Shown here piece after piece: positions 28,227-37,921 of a stretch of DNA of 64,000 bases. How positions within the stretch are numbered: the stretch's first letter is position 1; each line of letters starts with the position of its first letter. A model generated the notes under the pieces. The model had not been told where the DNA came from. It saw nothing but the letters and a program-made list of their open reading frames with translations, and ran no database searches. The translations under genes and the position numbers were made by a program. Source of the stretch: an uncultured Anaerolineae bacterium (lineage in GTDB: Bacteria > Chloroflexota > Anaerolineae > Anaerolineales > Villigracilaceae); assembly GCA_903822545.1 (NCBI GenBank), contig CAIJPN010000041.1, positions 1 to 64,000 on the forward strand, in the 5' to 3' direction.

Positions 28227-29909
28227 TTACTCAGCAGGTTGGTTGATAACCTTGGGCCCAAGCAGGTCTTTGAAGTATTGGAAAGCGCCGGTGTTGCCCT
28301 TGCGCAGCGGGTTTTTGTAGTCCATGCCGATGCTGAAGGAGGCAACTACGTCGTTGGCATCCAGGGCGGCGCCGTTGGAGAAGACAACGCCCTTCTTCAA
28401 GACACAGGTCCATTCGGTGGCGTCGGCGTTGCCGGTGCAGCTTTCGGCAAGGTCAGGTTCCGCGATGGATGTGGTGGTGAAGGTGTAGAGCTTGCTGAAG
28501 ATCAGGTTGCAAGCGCGGAAGGAGTTGCCATCGGTTTCGTCTGCGCACATCAACGAGACGGGTTCGCCATCTTGCGAGAAGATAACGGTGCCATCGGGGG
28601 TCTTCATTTGCGGGAAGTTTTCGTTGTATGGGCCGATCTCGACGTTTTCAACCGTGGCCAGGTAGGCCTGGTTGACGGTGCCGTGGGCGATGACGATGGT
28701 CGGGACGTGCTGGGCATAAAGCTTGTTGACTTCGTCGTACATCTTCTGGCGTTCAACCGGGTCACCAGATTTGCCAGCTTTGCTGATCAATTCTGTCATG
28801 TCTGAGAAGGGCGCGCCAAAGGACTTGCTGGTGCCCATCAGGAAGACATCGTACCAGTTGGTGGCATCGGGGTAGTCTTCGCTCCAGCCCAGGAAGAACA
28901 GTTCTTTCTTGCCTTCGCGGGTGGCGGGGAGGTAGGTGGCCCATTCTTCCATTTCGAGCTTCACTTTGATGCCGGCTTCAGCCAGTTGTGCCTGGACAGC
29001 CTGGGCAATCTTGGTGGGCTGGGGGAAGTAGGGGCGAGTGCGTTCGGCATACGAAAGGGTGTATTCTTTTTCGAAATCGAAGCCTTCGGCCTTCAGCATC
29101 TCAACGCCCTTGGCGACATCATAGGTGGTGTCGACGAAGCCGTCGGTGTAACCAGGTTTGACACCAGGGGGGACGAACTGGGTCGCGGCTACAGAGCCGG
29201 GGGCATAGAAGTCGTCAACAATTTGCTGCTTGTTGATGAGCATGGCAAAAGCCTGACGCACCTTTTCATTGTCAAAGGGCGGGATGGCATTGTTGATGCC
29301 CAGGTACAGGAAGTTGTTGATCTTGCGCGGGGCCAGTTTGAGGTTGGCATCAGCCGCAATGGTCGCCAGGTCATCAGATGTGACTTCGGCGATACCGCTG
29401 ACGTTGCCAGCCTGCAGGTCGAGCAAACGGGCGGCAGCTTCTTTGTTCCACTTCAAGATGAAGGTGGTGTTGGCGGGTTTGGTGCCAAAGTAGTTGGGGT
29501 TGGCTTCAAAGGTGATGTGATCGCCGCGCACCCATTCTTTGACAATATAGGGCCCAGTGCCAACGGGGTTTTCGTTGAGCTTGGCCGCATCGCCGCCGAT
29601 TTCCTTCAGGTAACCTTCATCATAGATGTCGAAGGCTTCCACCGAGCCGACTTTCGCAATGAAAGCAGGTTCAGGGGCGCAGAAGGTAAATTTGACGGTG
29701 AGTTCATCTACAGCCTCGATGGACTTGATGTTGCCGCCGTAGTTGCAATCGGGAGCCTCAAGTTTCGCGGGCGCGAATGCGGGCACCGCAGTCGGGGCCT
29801 CGGTGGGGGGGGCTGCTGGGGCTTCGGTCGCGGCGGGGGCAGAACCACAGGCCGTCAGCACGATGCTAGCCAGCATAACCAGGGACAACAAAACAGACAA
29901 ACGTTTCAT
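28227..29909 (-). CDS. Peptide ABC transporter substrate-binding lipoprotein, circularly permuted
   Basis: A 560-residue lipoprotein (lipobox LTAC, C21) with a Pro/Thr linker and an SBP_bac_5 fold in unusual order. In ordinary DppA-type proteins the N-terminal lobe holds the PxSLDP region, then LAESW and LKKGVxFxxGxxxxAxDVVxS. Here those elements (EPVSLMCADETDGNSFRAC, DLAESC, LKKGVVFSNGAALDANDVVAS) form the C-terminus, residues about 438-560. The mature protein instead begins with IKSIEAVDELTVKFTF and NPVGTGPYIVKEWVRGDH, normally mid-protein. So the ends have been moved and the old termini joined near residue 435. Several Cys occur in both parts. AGGAGGAG precedes the ATG. It is the first gene of the permease operon. 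Confidence 0.88.
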   Translation of the reverse strand: MKRLSVLLSLVMLASIVLTACGSAPAATEAPAAPPTEAPTAVPAFAPAKLEAPDCNYGGNIKSIEAVDELTVKFTFCAPEPAFIAKVGSVEAFDIYDEGYLKEIGGDAAKLNENPVGTGPYIVKEWVRGDHITFEANPNYFGTKPANTTFILKWNKEAAARLLDLQAGNVSGIAEVTSDDLATIAADANLKLAPRKINNFLYLGINNAIPPFDNEKVRQAFAMLINKQQIVDDFYAPGSVAATQFVPPGVKPGYTDGFVDTTYDVAKGVEMLKAEGFDFEKEYTLSYAERTRPYFPQPTKIAQAVQAQLAEAGIKVKLEMEEWATYLPATREGKKELFFLGWSEDYPDATNWYDVFLMGTSKSFGAPFSDMTELISKAGKSGDPVERQKMYDEVNKLYAQHVPTIVIAHGTVNQAYLATVENVEIGPYNENFPQMKTPDGTVIFSQDGEPVSLMCADETDGNSFRACNLIFSKLYTFTTTSIAEPDLAESCTGNADATEWTCVLKKGVVFSNGAALDANDVVASFSIGMDYKNPLRKGNTGAFQYFKDLLGPKVINQPAE

Positions 29910-30026
29910 TTACTACTCCTCCTTTTTAGGGGTTGGGGGGTAAGAATGTGCCATTCGGGCACATACGAACGCTGGTCGGCGAACCAGCTAATAAATTATA
30001 CAGCAAAAAAGACCCAAAAGACCGTA

Positions 30027-31139
30027 TCAGTGGAATGCCACTGGCAGCCCGATGCCATTCAGACCCACTTTGTGCGGTTTATCCGTCCAGACACCAGCCA
30101 CCGTACCGGCACAGCGCGGACATTTCCCATCGGCGGTGATGCGGTACTCGTAAACCACGTAACCGGTGCGCTTCACCAGCAGTTGCTGGCAGGCCGGGCA
30201 GCGCGTATCTTCATATTCCTCTACCCGGCCAGGGATGTTCCCAGCGTACACAAAACGCAGCCCGGCCTCGCGCCCAATATCGGCGGCGCGCATCAGCGTT
30301 CTGGCGGGCGTATTATCGGGTTCGGTCATCTTATAGTCTTTGTGAAAAGCCGTCACGTGCCAGGGAATATCGCGTGAAACACCCGCCAGGAAGCGCGCCA
30401 TATCCCACAGTTCATCGTTGCTGTCATTGAAACCGGGTACGATCAGGCTCACCACCTCCACCCACAGCCCCAGGGCGCGCGCCTTCGAGATGGTATCCAG
30501 CACATTTTGCAGCACCCCGCCCAGGCGGCGGTAATTCTTCTCCTGCATCGTCTTCAAATCCACCTTGTACGCATCCAGGTGCGGGCGCAGGTACTCCAGC
30601 GCTTCCGGCGTGGCATTGCCGTTTGAGACAAAAGCGCATTTCAGCCCGGCGGCTTTCCCTTTTTGAAAAATGTGGACAGCCCACTCGCTGGTAATCAAAG
30701 GCTCATTGTAGGAAGAGACCAAAACCTCCGACTTTGTACGCCTCGCTAGCTGCATCACTTCCTCAGCACTCACCCGGCGGATAAGGTTCCCGGCCACATC
30801 TGAGGCCGGATCGCGTAACGCCTGTGAAGTTAACCAGTTCTGGCAGTAATCGCAGTGGAAATCGCAGCCCAGCATCCCAAACGTCAGCGCGGTAGACCCC
30901 GGCAGCAGGTGTGAAAACGGCTTTTTCTCAATCGGGTCGGCTTGTAGCGCGGCCACATAGCCCCAGGGGATGCGCAGCTCACCAGACTGGTTAAAGCGCA
31001 CCTGACAGATGCCGCGTTTCCCCTCGCGGATCAGGCAGCGATGCGCACAGGCCAGACAGCGCAGCGAGCCATCTTCCAGCTTCGTAACCAATTCCCCCGA
31101 ATTCGTGAGCGAATCAAGCAGTGTGGAGAAATTGCTCAT
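30027..31139 (-). CDS. amrS: AmmeMemoRadiSam-system radical SAM enzyme AmrS
   Basis: A 370-residue radical SAM protein. The 4Fe-4S site is C92-x3-C96-x2-C99 in CDFHCDYC, preceded by a Cys-containing N-terminal region (CLACAHRC, GICQVR) and followed by a C-terminal CPACQQ / CPRC pair typical of AmrS. Family segments such as ALTFGMLGCDFHCDYCQNW and VSSYNEPLI are clear. AmrS is named for fusion or clustering with AMMECR1 and Memo proteins; the reaction is unknown, although it resembles pyruvate-formate-lyase-activating enzymes. No AMMECR1 or Memo gene is in the window. AAGGAG precedes the ATG. Confidence 0.9.
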   Translation of the reverse strand: MSNFSTLLDSLTNSGELVTKLEDGSLRCLACAHRCLIREGKRGICQVRFNQSGELRIPWGYVAALQADPIEKKPFSHLLPGSTALTFGMLGCDFHCDYCQNWLTSQALRDPASDVAGNLIRRVSAEEVMQLARRTKSEVLVSSYNEPLITSEWAVHIFQKGKAAGLKCAFVSNGNATPEALEYLRPHLDAYKVDLKTMQEKNYRRLGGVLQNVLDTISKARALGLWVEVVSLIVPGFNDSNDELWDMARFLAGVSRDIPWHVTAFHKDYKMTEPDNTPARTLMRAADIGREAGLRFVYAGNIPGRVEEYEDTRCPACQQLLVKRTGYVVYEYRITADGKCPRCAGTVAGVWTDKPHKVGLNGIGLPVAFH

Positions 31140-31230
31140 GTTTCACTCCTTGTGGCGCAAATTGACCATGTGTGCCGCATCTGGTGACACGCGAATTAGC
31201 AATTCGCGCCACTTACAACATAACCTCTTA

Positions 31231-31245
31231 TATAATACAACAATG
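31231..31245 (+). promoter_or_regulatory. Probable leaderless start of mobA
   Basis: TATAAT (31231-31236) is followed by six bases and the ATG (31243-31245), with no ribosome binding site between. A -10 box so placed would start transcription at the start codon. The -35 region is not clearly recognisable. Confidence 0.55.
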
Positions 31246-31836
31246 TTAACCGTTTGCATCCAGGCAGGTGGAAATTCTGCGCGCATGGGGCAGGATAAAG
31301 CCCTGCTGCCGTTCCTCGGCCAGCCGCTCATCCAGCGCATCGTCGCGCGCCTGGCGCCCATCGCCGATGAAGTCATCATCACCACCAACCATCCCGAAAA
31401 CTACGCTTTTCTCAACCTGCCGCTCTTCCCCGACCTGATCCCCGAACGCGGCGCGCTGGGCGGGCTGTACACCGCCATTTCGGCGGCAAAATGCCCGTTG
31501 GTGGCCGTCGTGGCCTGCGATATGCCCTTCGCCAGCCCGCAACTGCTCAGTTTCCAGCGCGACCTGCTCGAAAAAGAATCCGTCGATGTAGTCATCCCCC
31601 GGCTGGATGGCGGTCTGGAGCCGCTGCACACACTCTACCGGCGCGACGTGTGCCTGCCGGCCATCAAAACCGCTATCGATGCCAACCTGTGGAAAGTCAT
31701 TTCCTGGTTCCCCCACGTCAAAGTCTGCGAAATCAGCCCTGAAGAAATCGCCCCGCACGATCCGGGCGGACTGGCCTTTGCCAACGTCAACACCCCCGAA
31801 GAATTTCGTGCAGCAGAAAAAAAAGCCGGAGGCTGA
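31243..31836 (+). CDS. mobA: Molybdenum cofactor guanylyltransferase MobA
   Basis: A 197-residue nucleotidyltransferase with the MobA signature QAGGNSARMGQDKALLPF at residues 6-23, followed by VIITTNHPENY, GALGGLYTAI and ACDMPF. It joins GMP to molybdopterin to make the guanine dinucleotide cofactor of many molybdoenzymes. The start at 31243 is chosen because the GTP-binding strand begins there and a -10 box lies just before it; the frame is open upstream to 31009 but that part overlaps amrS and has no homology. It diverges from amrS and ends in a terminator shared with the convergent epimerase gene. No other molybdopterin gene is in the window. Confidence 0.9.
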   Translation: MLTVCIQAGGNSARMGQDKALLPFLGQPLIQRIVARLAPIADEVIITTNHPENYAFLNLPLFPDLIPERGALGGLYTAISAAKCPLVAVVACDMPFASPQLLSFQRDLLEKESVDVVIPRLDGGLEPLHTLYRRDVCLPAIKTAIDANLWKVISWFPHVKVCEISPEEIAPHDPGGLAFANVNTPEEFRAAEKKAGG

Positions 31837-31853
31837 GTACCTCCGGTTTTTTT
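31826..31853. terminator. Bidirectional terminator between mobA and the epimerase gene
   Basis: CCGGAGG and CCTCCGG form a 7-bp stem with a seven-base loop, followed by seven T on the plus strand and preceded by a run of A. It overlaps the last codons of mobA and serves both converging genes. Confidence 0.85.
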
Positions 31854-31856
31854 GTA

Positions 31857-32849
31857 TCACTTATCCAGCAACTTCAAGGCCGCTTGCTCCCGTTCGTCAG
31901 TCAGACCGGCGCGCCAGGCGTGGTCAGATGGGCGGGTGGCGGCCCAATCCAGCGTATCGCGCACGGTTTCAGCCAGCGGGCGGAATTTTAAACCGGCATG
32001 GATGGCCTTGGAGACATCCACTTTGGAGAATCCGGCATCGGCGGGTGAATCGGGAACCCAGACCGGCATATCACTCCACGGGGCAATTTTTTGCTGTTCC
32101 AGGAATTCCACCGATGCCCAGCGAAAATTCGCATCGCTGCCGCTGACCTGTTTGCAGGTTTCGAGCATAGCTCCCAGCGTCAGTTCATACTCCGGGCCGG
32201 TAGCGTTATAGTAGCCGGATGCTTTTTGCTCGATCAGTTGGATGGTGAACGCTGCCAGATCGCGCCCATCGATAATCTGCACTGGCACGGATGGTTTTTC
32301 CGGCGCGAGCACATCCCCGCCGCCAGCGACGCGAAAAGGCCAGTAAGTGAATCGGTCGGTCGAGTCGTGCGGGCCAACGATCAGGCCGGGGCGGATGATC
32401 AGCGCCCGGCTGGGGGAAAATTCCGCTTCGACGGCTTTTTCGCACAACACTTTGAGCGGGCCATACGTCTCGCCCGTGATCTCTTCCACTGTTTCATCGG
32501 GCATGGTTGCCAGCGGAGAGTCTTCGGTGATGCCAACCTGCGAGAAATCGGCATAGGCCGAGATGCTGGAGATAAACACATACGAATCGGCCAACTCTCT
32601 GAGTTTTTGCGCTGAAAGCCGGACGATGCGCGGCAGGTAGCCGCAAGTATCGATAACGGCCTCAAAGCGCCGGGGCGAGATGGCGGCAAGATCAAATTCC
32701 CGGTCGCCGGTGATTGTCTCCAGCGCGGGGTAAAGCGCCGGGTTCGACTTTCCACGATTAAATAGGGTGACTGTATGGCCGCGAGAAAGGGCTGCGTCCA
32801 CAAGATGACGACCGAGAAAACGGGTGCCGCCGAGGATGAGGATGTTCAC
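31857..32849 (-). CDS. NAD-dependent epimerase/dehydratase-like (extended SDR)
   Basis: A 330-residue extended-SDR protein with the N-terminal NAD(P) motif GGTRFLGRHL, then TLFNRGKSN. The position of the usual YxxxK is occupied by YGPLKVLCEK near residues 128-137. It resembles the group of putative reductases related to chloroplast CSP41, in which the catalytic pattern is only partly kept. Substrate and reaction are unknown; a nucleotide-sugar or RNA-linked role cannot be told apart from sequence. It is downstream of the four-helix-bundle gene on the same strand and converges on mobA. Confidence 0.78.
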   Translation of the reverse strand: MNILILGGTRFLGRHLVDAALSRGHTVTLFNRGKSNPALYPALETITGDREFDLAAISPRRFEAVIDTCGYLPRIVRLSAQKLRELADSYVFISSISAYADFSQVGITEDSPLATMPDETVEEITGETYGPLKVLCEKAVEAEFSPSRALIIRPGLIVGPHDSTDRFTYWPFRVAGGGDVLAPEKPSVPVQIIDGRDLAAFTIQLIEQKASGYYNATGPEYELTLGAMLETCKQVSGSDANFRWASVEFLEQQKIAPWSDMPVWVPDSPADAGFSKVDVSKAIHAGLKFRPLAETVRDTLDWAATRPSDHAWRAGLTDEREQAALKLLDK

Positions 32850-32876
32850 GAATCGCTCCTGGTGAAAATGAAATAT

Positions 32877-33388
32877 GAAAGAGGAAAGAAGTCAGGCTGA
32901 GGGAATTTCTACTTTGATATCAAATGATGGGGTGATTTTGTACTCAGCCTGTTCTTCGCGGATGGCGTTTTTGCGCTGGTGGGGAATCATGGGCGTTAAC
33001 ATGCCAACCAGGTGCGTTGTTAGTTCTATGCGGTGTTTGATGACGCTTTCTGGCAAAACGTGGCGGCTTTTGTAGTACCAGTCGCGGCTTTCACGGGCGG
33101 AACCCAGGGGAATCTCAATAAAGCGGGCGCGGTCGAGGCCTTTGCTGCGCGAATAACCTTCGGTGAGATTGGCACTGATTGAATTCAGGGAGCGGTAAAG
33201 CTGGTCGGCAACACTCCACATCAGCGGGTTTTTGGAGATAGTCAGAATATCCTGCCAGCCAATATCGCCAGCAAACAACGCCAGCCGGTAAACTTCCAAT
33301 TTCCAGATGGGGTCACGGACAAATTCAGGCGGAACGGTCTCCAGCCATTCTGAATATTTCACGGCAGCCACTCCTTCTTTCCTCTTTC
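32877..33388 (-). repeat. Perfect 15-bp inverted repeat bracketing the four-helix-bundle gene
   Basis: GAAAGAGGAAAGAAG at 32877-32891 and its exact complement at 33374-33388 flank the four-helix-bundle gene, touching its stop codon on one side and its ribosome binding site on the other. In the minus-strand RNA the arms could pair and loop out the whole gene. This resembles the terminal stems of 23S rRNA intervening sequences, which often carry this protein family. A related palindrome lies 0.8 kb away at 34170-34210. Confidence 0.7.
32892..33362 (-). CDS. Four-helix-bundle protein (S23/IVS-encoded family)
   Basis: A protein of 156 residues with the family's signature segments: VADQLYRSLNSISANLTEGYSR and RFIEIPLGSARESRDWYYKSRH. 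Homologues are encoded in intervening sequences of 23S rRNA genes, as accessory proteins of diversity-generating retroelements (Avd type), and as orphans near other genes; they form pentameric helical bundles that can bind nucleic acid. The GTG at 33362 is preferred because AAGGAG lies 7-9 bases before it, formed partly by the inverted-repeat arm; a GTG at 33371 overlaps that site. The C-terminal ~25 residues (EYKITPSFDIKVEIPSA) are outside the usual domain. Confidence 0.82.
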   Translation of the reverse strand: MKYSEWLETVPPEFVRDPIWKLEVYRLALFAGDIGWQDILTISKNPLMWSVADQLYRSLNSISANLTEGYSRSKGLDRARFIEIPLGSARESRDWYYKSRHVLPESVIKHRIELTTHLVGMLTPMIPHQRKNAIREEQAEYKITPSFDIKVEIPSA

Positions 33389-33391
33389 TTC

Positions 33392-35017
<1,626 letters not shown>

Positions 35018-35069
35018 GGGGCTCCTTTTGCGAGTTAAACAGGCCAGTGTCAAATTTAGTGTAGCATAT

Positions 35070-35969
35070 CTACAGGCTGTGGACGCTGGCCCCCTGCCGG
35101 GATATTTTCAACCTGAAGATCCTGGCCGATAAACCGGCGGATTCAAACGCCCGCTGCATTTCCGCCCCGATTCTGGCATCCTGCTTCGATGCAAATGCCA
35201 CCAGGCTGGGGCCCGCCCCTGAAAGCGCTACCGCCGACGCGCCCGCTTCCCTGGCGGCATCCATGGCGGCTTGCGCCCCAGGGACGAGCGGCAGGCGATA
35301 GGGTTGGTGTAGCTTATCAGACATAACCTCACCCAACAGCGTCAGGTCGCCGCTTTTTAGGGCTTCCACCACCAGCACCGCCCGGCTGATGTTGTAAATC
35401 GCATCTCCGCGCGCCACCTGTGCTGGCAGCACCGCTCGCGCCTGTTTGGTCGGGAAATCAAAATCGGGCAGAACTACCGTCGCCGAAAGCGCTTTCACCG
35501 GCAGTTTGCGCGAAAAAACCATCTCCCCATTCATGGTGGATGCCACCAGCCCGCCCAGCAGCGCCGGGGCCACATTATCGGGGTGGCCCTCGTTGGATGT
35601 TGCGATTTTCAAGATTTCGTCGTTGGAAAAAAGCTGCCCCAGCAGCGCATTGGCCCCCATCAGCCCGGTCAGCATGGCCGCCGAGCTGGAACCCAATCCA
35701 GAGCCGAGCGGGATTCGGTTCAGGCAGGCAATCTCCAGGGCAGGAAAAGGCCTCCCGGCCAGGTCAAAAACCTGTTTGGCGGCATCCACAATCGGGTTGG
35801 ATTCATCCTGTGGCAATTTCCCGGCCCCCTCGCCTTTTATTGTTATTGAGAATCGTTCCGCAACTGAAAAATCAGCCTCGTTCCACAGTGTCAGCGCCAG
35901 CCCAAGCGCATCGAACCCCGGCCCCAGGTTGGCCGTCGTCGCCGGGACTTTTACATGGGTTTTCGTCAT
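35070..35969 (-). CDS. thrB: Homoserine kinase ThrB
   Basis: A 299-residue GHMP kinase. It has the N-terminal [19 protein letters not shown], the ATP-binding [17 protein letters not shown] near residues 86-102, and the C-terminal [12 protein letters not shown] glycine-rich segment. It phosphorylates homoserine, the step that commits it to threonine, competing with MetA encoded about 3.3 kb away. The ATG at 35969 sits exactly before the [12 protein letters not shown] strand and has a weak GGATGG; a second ATG at 35987 has none. It is upstream of the carboxyltransferase gene with a 52-base gap and may be cotranscribed. Confidence 0.93.
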   Translation of the reverse strand: MTKTHVKVPATTANLGPGFDALGLALTLWNEADFSVAERFSITIKGEGAGKLPQDESNPIVDAAKQVFDLAGRPFPALEIACLNRIPLGSGLGSSSAAMLTGLMGANALLGQLFSNDEILKIATSNEGHPDNVAPALLGGLVASTMNGEMVFSRKLPVKALSATVVLPDFDFPTKQARAVLPAQVARGDAIYNISRAVLVVEALKSGDLTLLGEVMSDKLHQPYRLPLVPGAQAAMDAAREAGASAVALSGAGPSLVAFASKQDARIGAEMQRAFESAGLSARIFRLKISRQGASVHSL

Positions 35970-36095
35970 TGCGTCACCATCCATCAAACAAGGGTAGCAA
36001 ATCTTACCAAAAAACCGGTCTGGCGGGGACTATGATTTGGGTATCAGCTCCCCGCCGCCTGGGTGGTTAATTTTACGGTTGACCAGTTTCGTAGA

Positions 36096-36131
36096 TTAGA
36101 TTATTATCTAACAGATTAGATAATAATCTAA
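36096..36131. promoter_or_regulatory. 16-bp perfect inverted repeat, probable operator for the MFS gene
   Basis: TTAGATTATTATCTAA (36096-36111), four bases, and its exact complement (36116-36131). Each arm is itself nearly palindromic. The AT-rich block lies 27 bases before the MFS start in the thrB-MFS divergent region and stands out from the surrounding sequence. A TetR-, MarR- or PadR-type repressor would be a usual reader, but no such gene is nearby. Confidence 0.6.
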
Positions 36132-36157
36132 ATCCATGTCCCCTGTGAAGGTCAATT

Positions 36158-37408
36158 ATGCCAAATGTGATTGCAACCTATGTGCGCCGGGTGGGTGCGT
36201 TCAGTTACAATGCGCGTCTGTACCTGGTCAGCGCAGTGCTGACGGGTGCAGCGATGGGTGTTTATCGCCTGTTGTTCAATTTTTATGTGCTCAGCCTGGG
36301 ATTTGATGCCAGCCTGCTGGGCCAACTGCTGACCGTGACGAATACTACTGCCCTGTTGACTGCTGTTCCGATGGGCTACCTGGCCGACCGGCTGGGGCGC
36401 AAACTCTCGCTTTTGCTGGGGCTGGGGGCGGTGAGCCTGTCGATCTTGATTATTGTGTGGGCCCCTTCGGTGGGAATGTTTTATGCCATGAATGTGTTGA
36501 TTGGGGCTGCGCAAAGCCTGTCTGCGGTAACCATGTCACCGTTTTTGCTGGAAAATTCAGGTGAGGAGGAGCGCACCTACCTGTTCAGTCTTAGTTCGGG
36601 GCTGCAGATGGCGGCGGCGTTTGTGGGCAACTCGATCGGTGGTTACCTGCCCACGTGGGTTGCATCCAGCCGGGGAGCGGAACCTACCAGCAGTTTTGCT
36701 TATGCCGGGGCGCTGGGGATTATTGGGCTGGCTTCGCTGCTGGGGTTGTTTCCGTTATTTTTCTTAAAGTCCACCGCAAGTGTGAACCGTACGTTTTTCG
36801 ATCCGTTTTCTTATGCTAAAAAGCATCCAGTGTTGCTTGGGCAGCTGGTGGGGCCAATGCTGGTGACATCCATCGGCGCGGGCCTGTTCATGCCATTTAT
36901 GAACGTTTTCTTCCGGGTGGTGCATCACCAACCTGATCCGGTGATTGGGAATGTGCTGGCCTGGGGTGCGCTGGCAATGGGGATCGGGCTGATTATTGCA
37001 CCACCGCTGGCTGACCGGTTTGGCAAGGTGCGGCTGGTGGTTGTGACACAGGGCATTTCCATTCCCTTTCTGATGCTGTTAGGCTTTGCACCTTATTTTT
37101 GGATGGCGGCGCTGGCGCATTATGTGCGTCTTTCGCTCATGAACATGAGCGGGCCAGTCTATCAGACGTTTGTGATGGAGCATGTGGAACCAGATGCGCG
37201 CTCAACGGTGGCAAGCCTGGTGAATATGTCTAATAATTTTGGCTGGGCCTTTAGCCCGAGCATCAGCGGATTTTTGCAAGTAAATTACGGGTTTGGGCCG
37301 GTGTATGCAACTGTGATTGCGTTGTATGTGTTGGCGGTGTTCATGTATTGGAAGTTTTTCTGGGCTGCCCGGCCGCTGCCATCGTACGTGACAGGCATCG
37401 CTGATTGA
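36158..37408 (+). CDS. MFS transporter
   Basis: A 416-residue protein with about 12 membrane segments. The N-terminal half has SLGFDASLLGQLLTVTNTTALLTAVPMGYLADRLGRK, the A-type MFS loop being GYLADRLGRK; the second half has the matching PLADRFGKVR loop. It resembles MFS proteins of unknown substrate common in Chloroflexota. GAAGG lies about six bases before the ATG. The perfect inverted repeat upstream suggests that a dedicated repressor controls it, as for many drug exporters. It ends in a terminator before the methionine riboswitch. Confidence 0.85.
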   Translation: MPNVIATYVRRVGAFSYNARLYLVSAVLTGAAMGVYRLLFNFYVLSLGFDASLLGQLLTVTNTTALLTAVPMGYLADRLGRKLSLLLGLGAVSLSILIIVWAPSVGMFYAMNVLIGAAQSLSAVTMSPFLLENSGEEERTYLFSLSSGLQMAAAFVGNSIGGYLPTWVASSRGAEPTSSFAYAGALGIIGLASLLGLFPLFFLKSTASVNRTFFDPFSYAKKHPVLLGQLVGPMLVTSIGAGLFMPFMNVFFRVVHHQPDPVIGNVLAWGALAMGIGLIIAPPLADRFGKVRLVVVTQGISIPFLMLLGFAPYFWMAALAHYVRLSLMNMSGPVYQTFVMEHVEPDARSTVASLVNMSNNFGWAFSPSISGFLQVNYGFGPVYATVIALYVLAVFMYWKFFWAARPLPSYVTGIAD

Positions 37409-37440
37409 ATGGATCATGTACCAGCAGCCATCAACCCCGC

Positions 37441-37473
37441 AACTCCGGCCCTGGGCCGGGCCGGGAGTTTTTT
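37441..37473 (+). terminator. Terminator after the MFS gene
   Basis: ACTCCGGCCC and GGGCCGGGAGT pair with one bulged base and a short loop, followed by six T. About 30 bases after the MFS stop. Confidence 0.85.
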
Positions 37474-37575
37474 CGACCATAAATTGTCCGCACCTGCCGA
37501 GGCCAGGTGTGGGTAAATACTCACGGCAAATGGTGGTTTTGTGTGAATGTCTCCTAATTTTGTCCAAATTCCCCC

Positions 37576-37605
37576 TTGACATGCACCCTGCCCCGGTGAT
37601 ATAAA
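37576..37605 (+). promoter_or_regulatory. Promoter of the riboswitch-metY-metA unit
   Basis: TTGACA (37576-37581), an 18-base spacer and TATAAA (37600-37605). The start would lie about 40 bases before the SAM riboswitch. Confidence 0.7.
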
Positions 37606-37652
37606 CGGCGAAATTCGCTGCTGGAGCAGCGAAAACAATTGAATACAGCAAT

Positions 37653-37757
37653 TGCTCTTATCCAGAGAGGCGGAGGGACCGGCCCTGCGAAGCCTCGACA
37701 ACCTGACCCCTGAGTCAAGGTGCCAATTCCGGCAGTAACTTCTGGAAGATGAGAGGC
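37653..37757 (+). ncRNA. SAM-I (S-box) riboswitch
   Basis: The S-box consensus is clear: CTTATCCAGAGAGGCGGAGG, GGACCGGCCCTGCGAAGCC, CGACAACC, AAGGTGCCAATTCC, and the closing GAAGATGAGAG that pairs with the first segment to make P1. It lies in the 513-base gap before metY and is followed by a terminator hairpin, so high S-adenosylmethionine should stop transcription of metY and metA. Confidence 0.93.
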
Positions 37758-37780
37758 GAATTTTGTGTACGTATATCTTA

Positions 37781-37815
37781 AGCCCTTTCATTTTCCGCAA
37801 TGAAAGGGCTTTTTG
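37781..37815 (+). terminator. Riboswitch-controlled terminator
   Basis: AGCCCTTTCATT and AATGAAAGGGCT form a 12-bp perfect stem with a six-base loop, followed by TTTT. It is the expression platform of the SAM riboswitch 25 bases upstream. The remaining 100 bases to metY hold nothing obvious but its ribosome binding site. Confidence 0.88.
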
Positions 37816-37921
37816 CTGTCAAACCACAGACGATGCACGATAGACCGATGCGCACGGTCAACGGTCTGCCGTCCACGGTCAAAATCTTATTTGTTTATTC
37901 ATTGAGAAGGAGACTAACCCC

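Noticed and set aside
31009-31242. Upstream extension of mobA
   Set aside because: It overlaps amrS, lacks homology, and a -10 box lies directly before the ATG at 31243.
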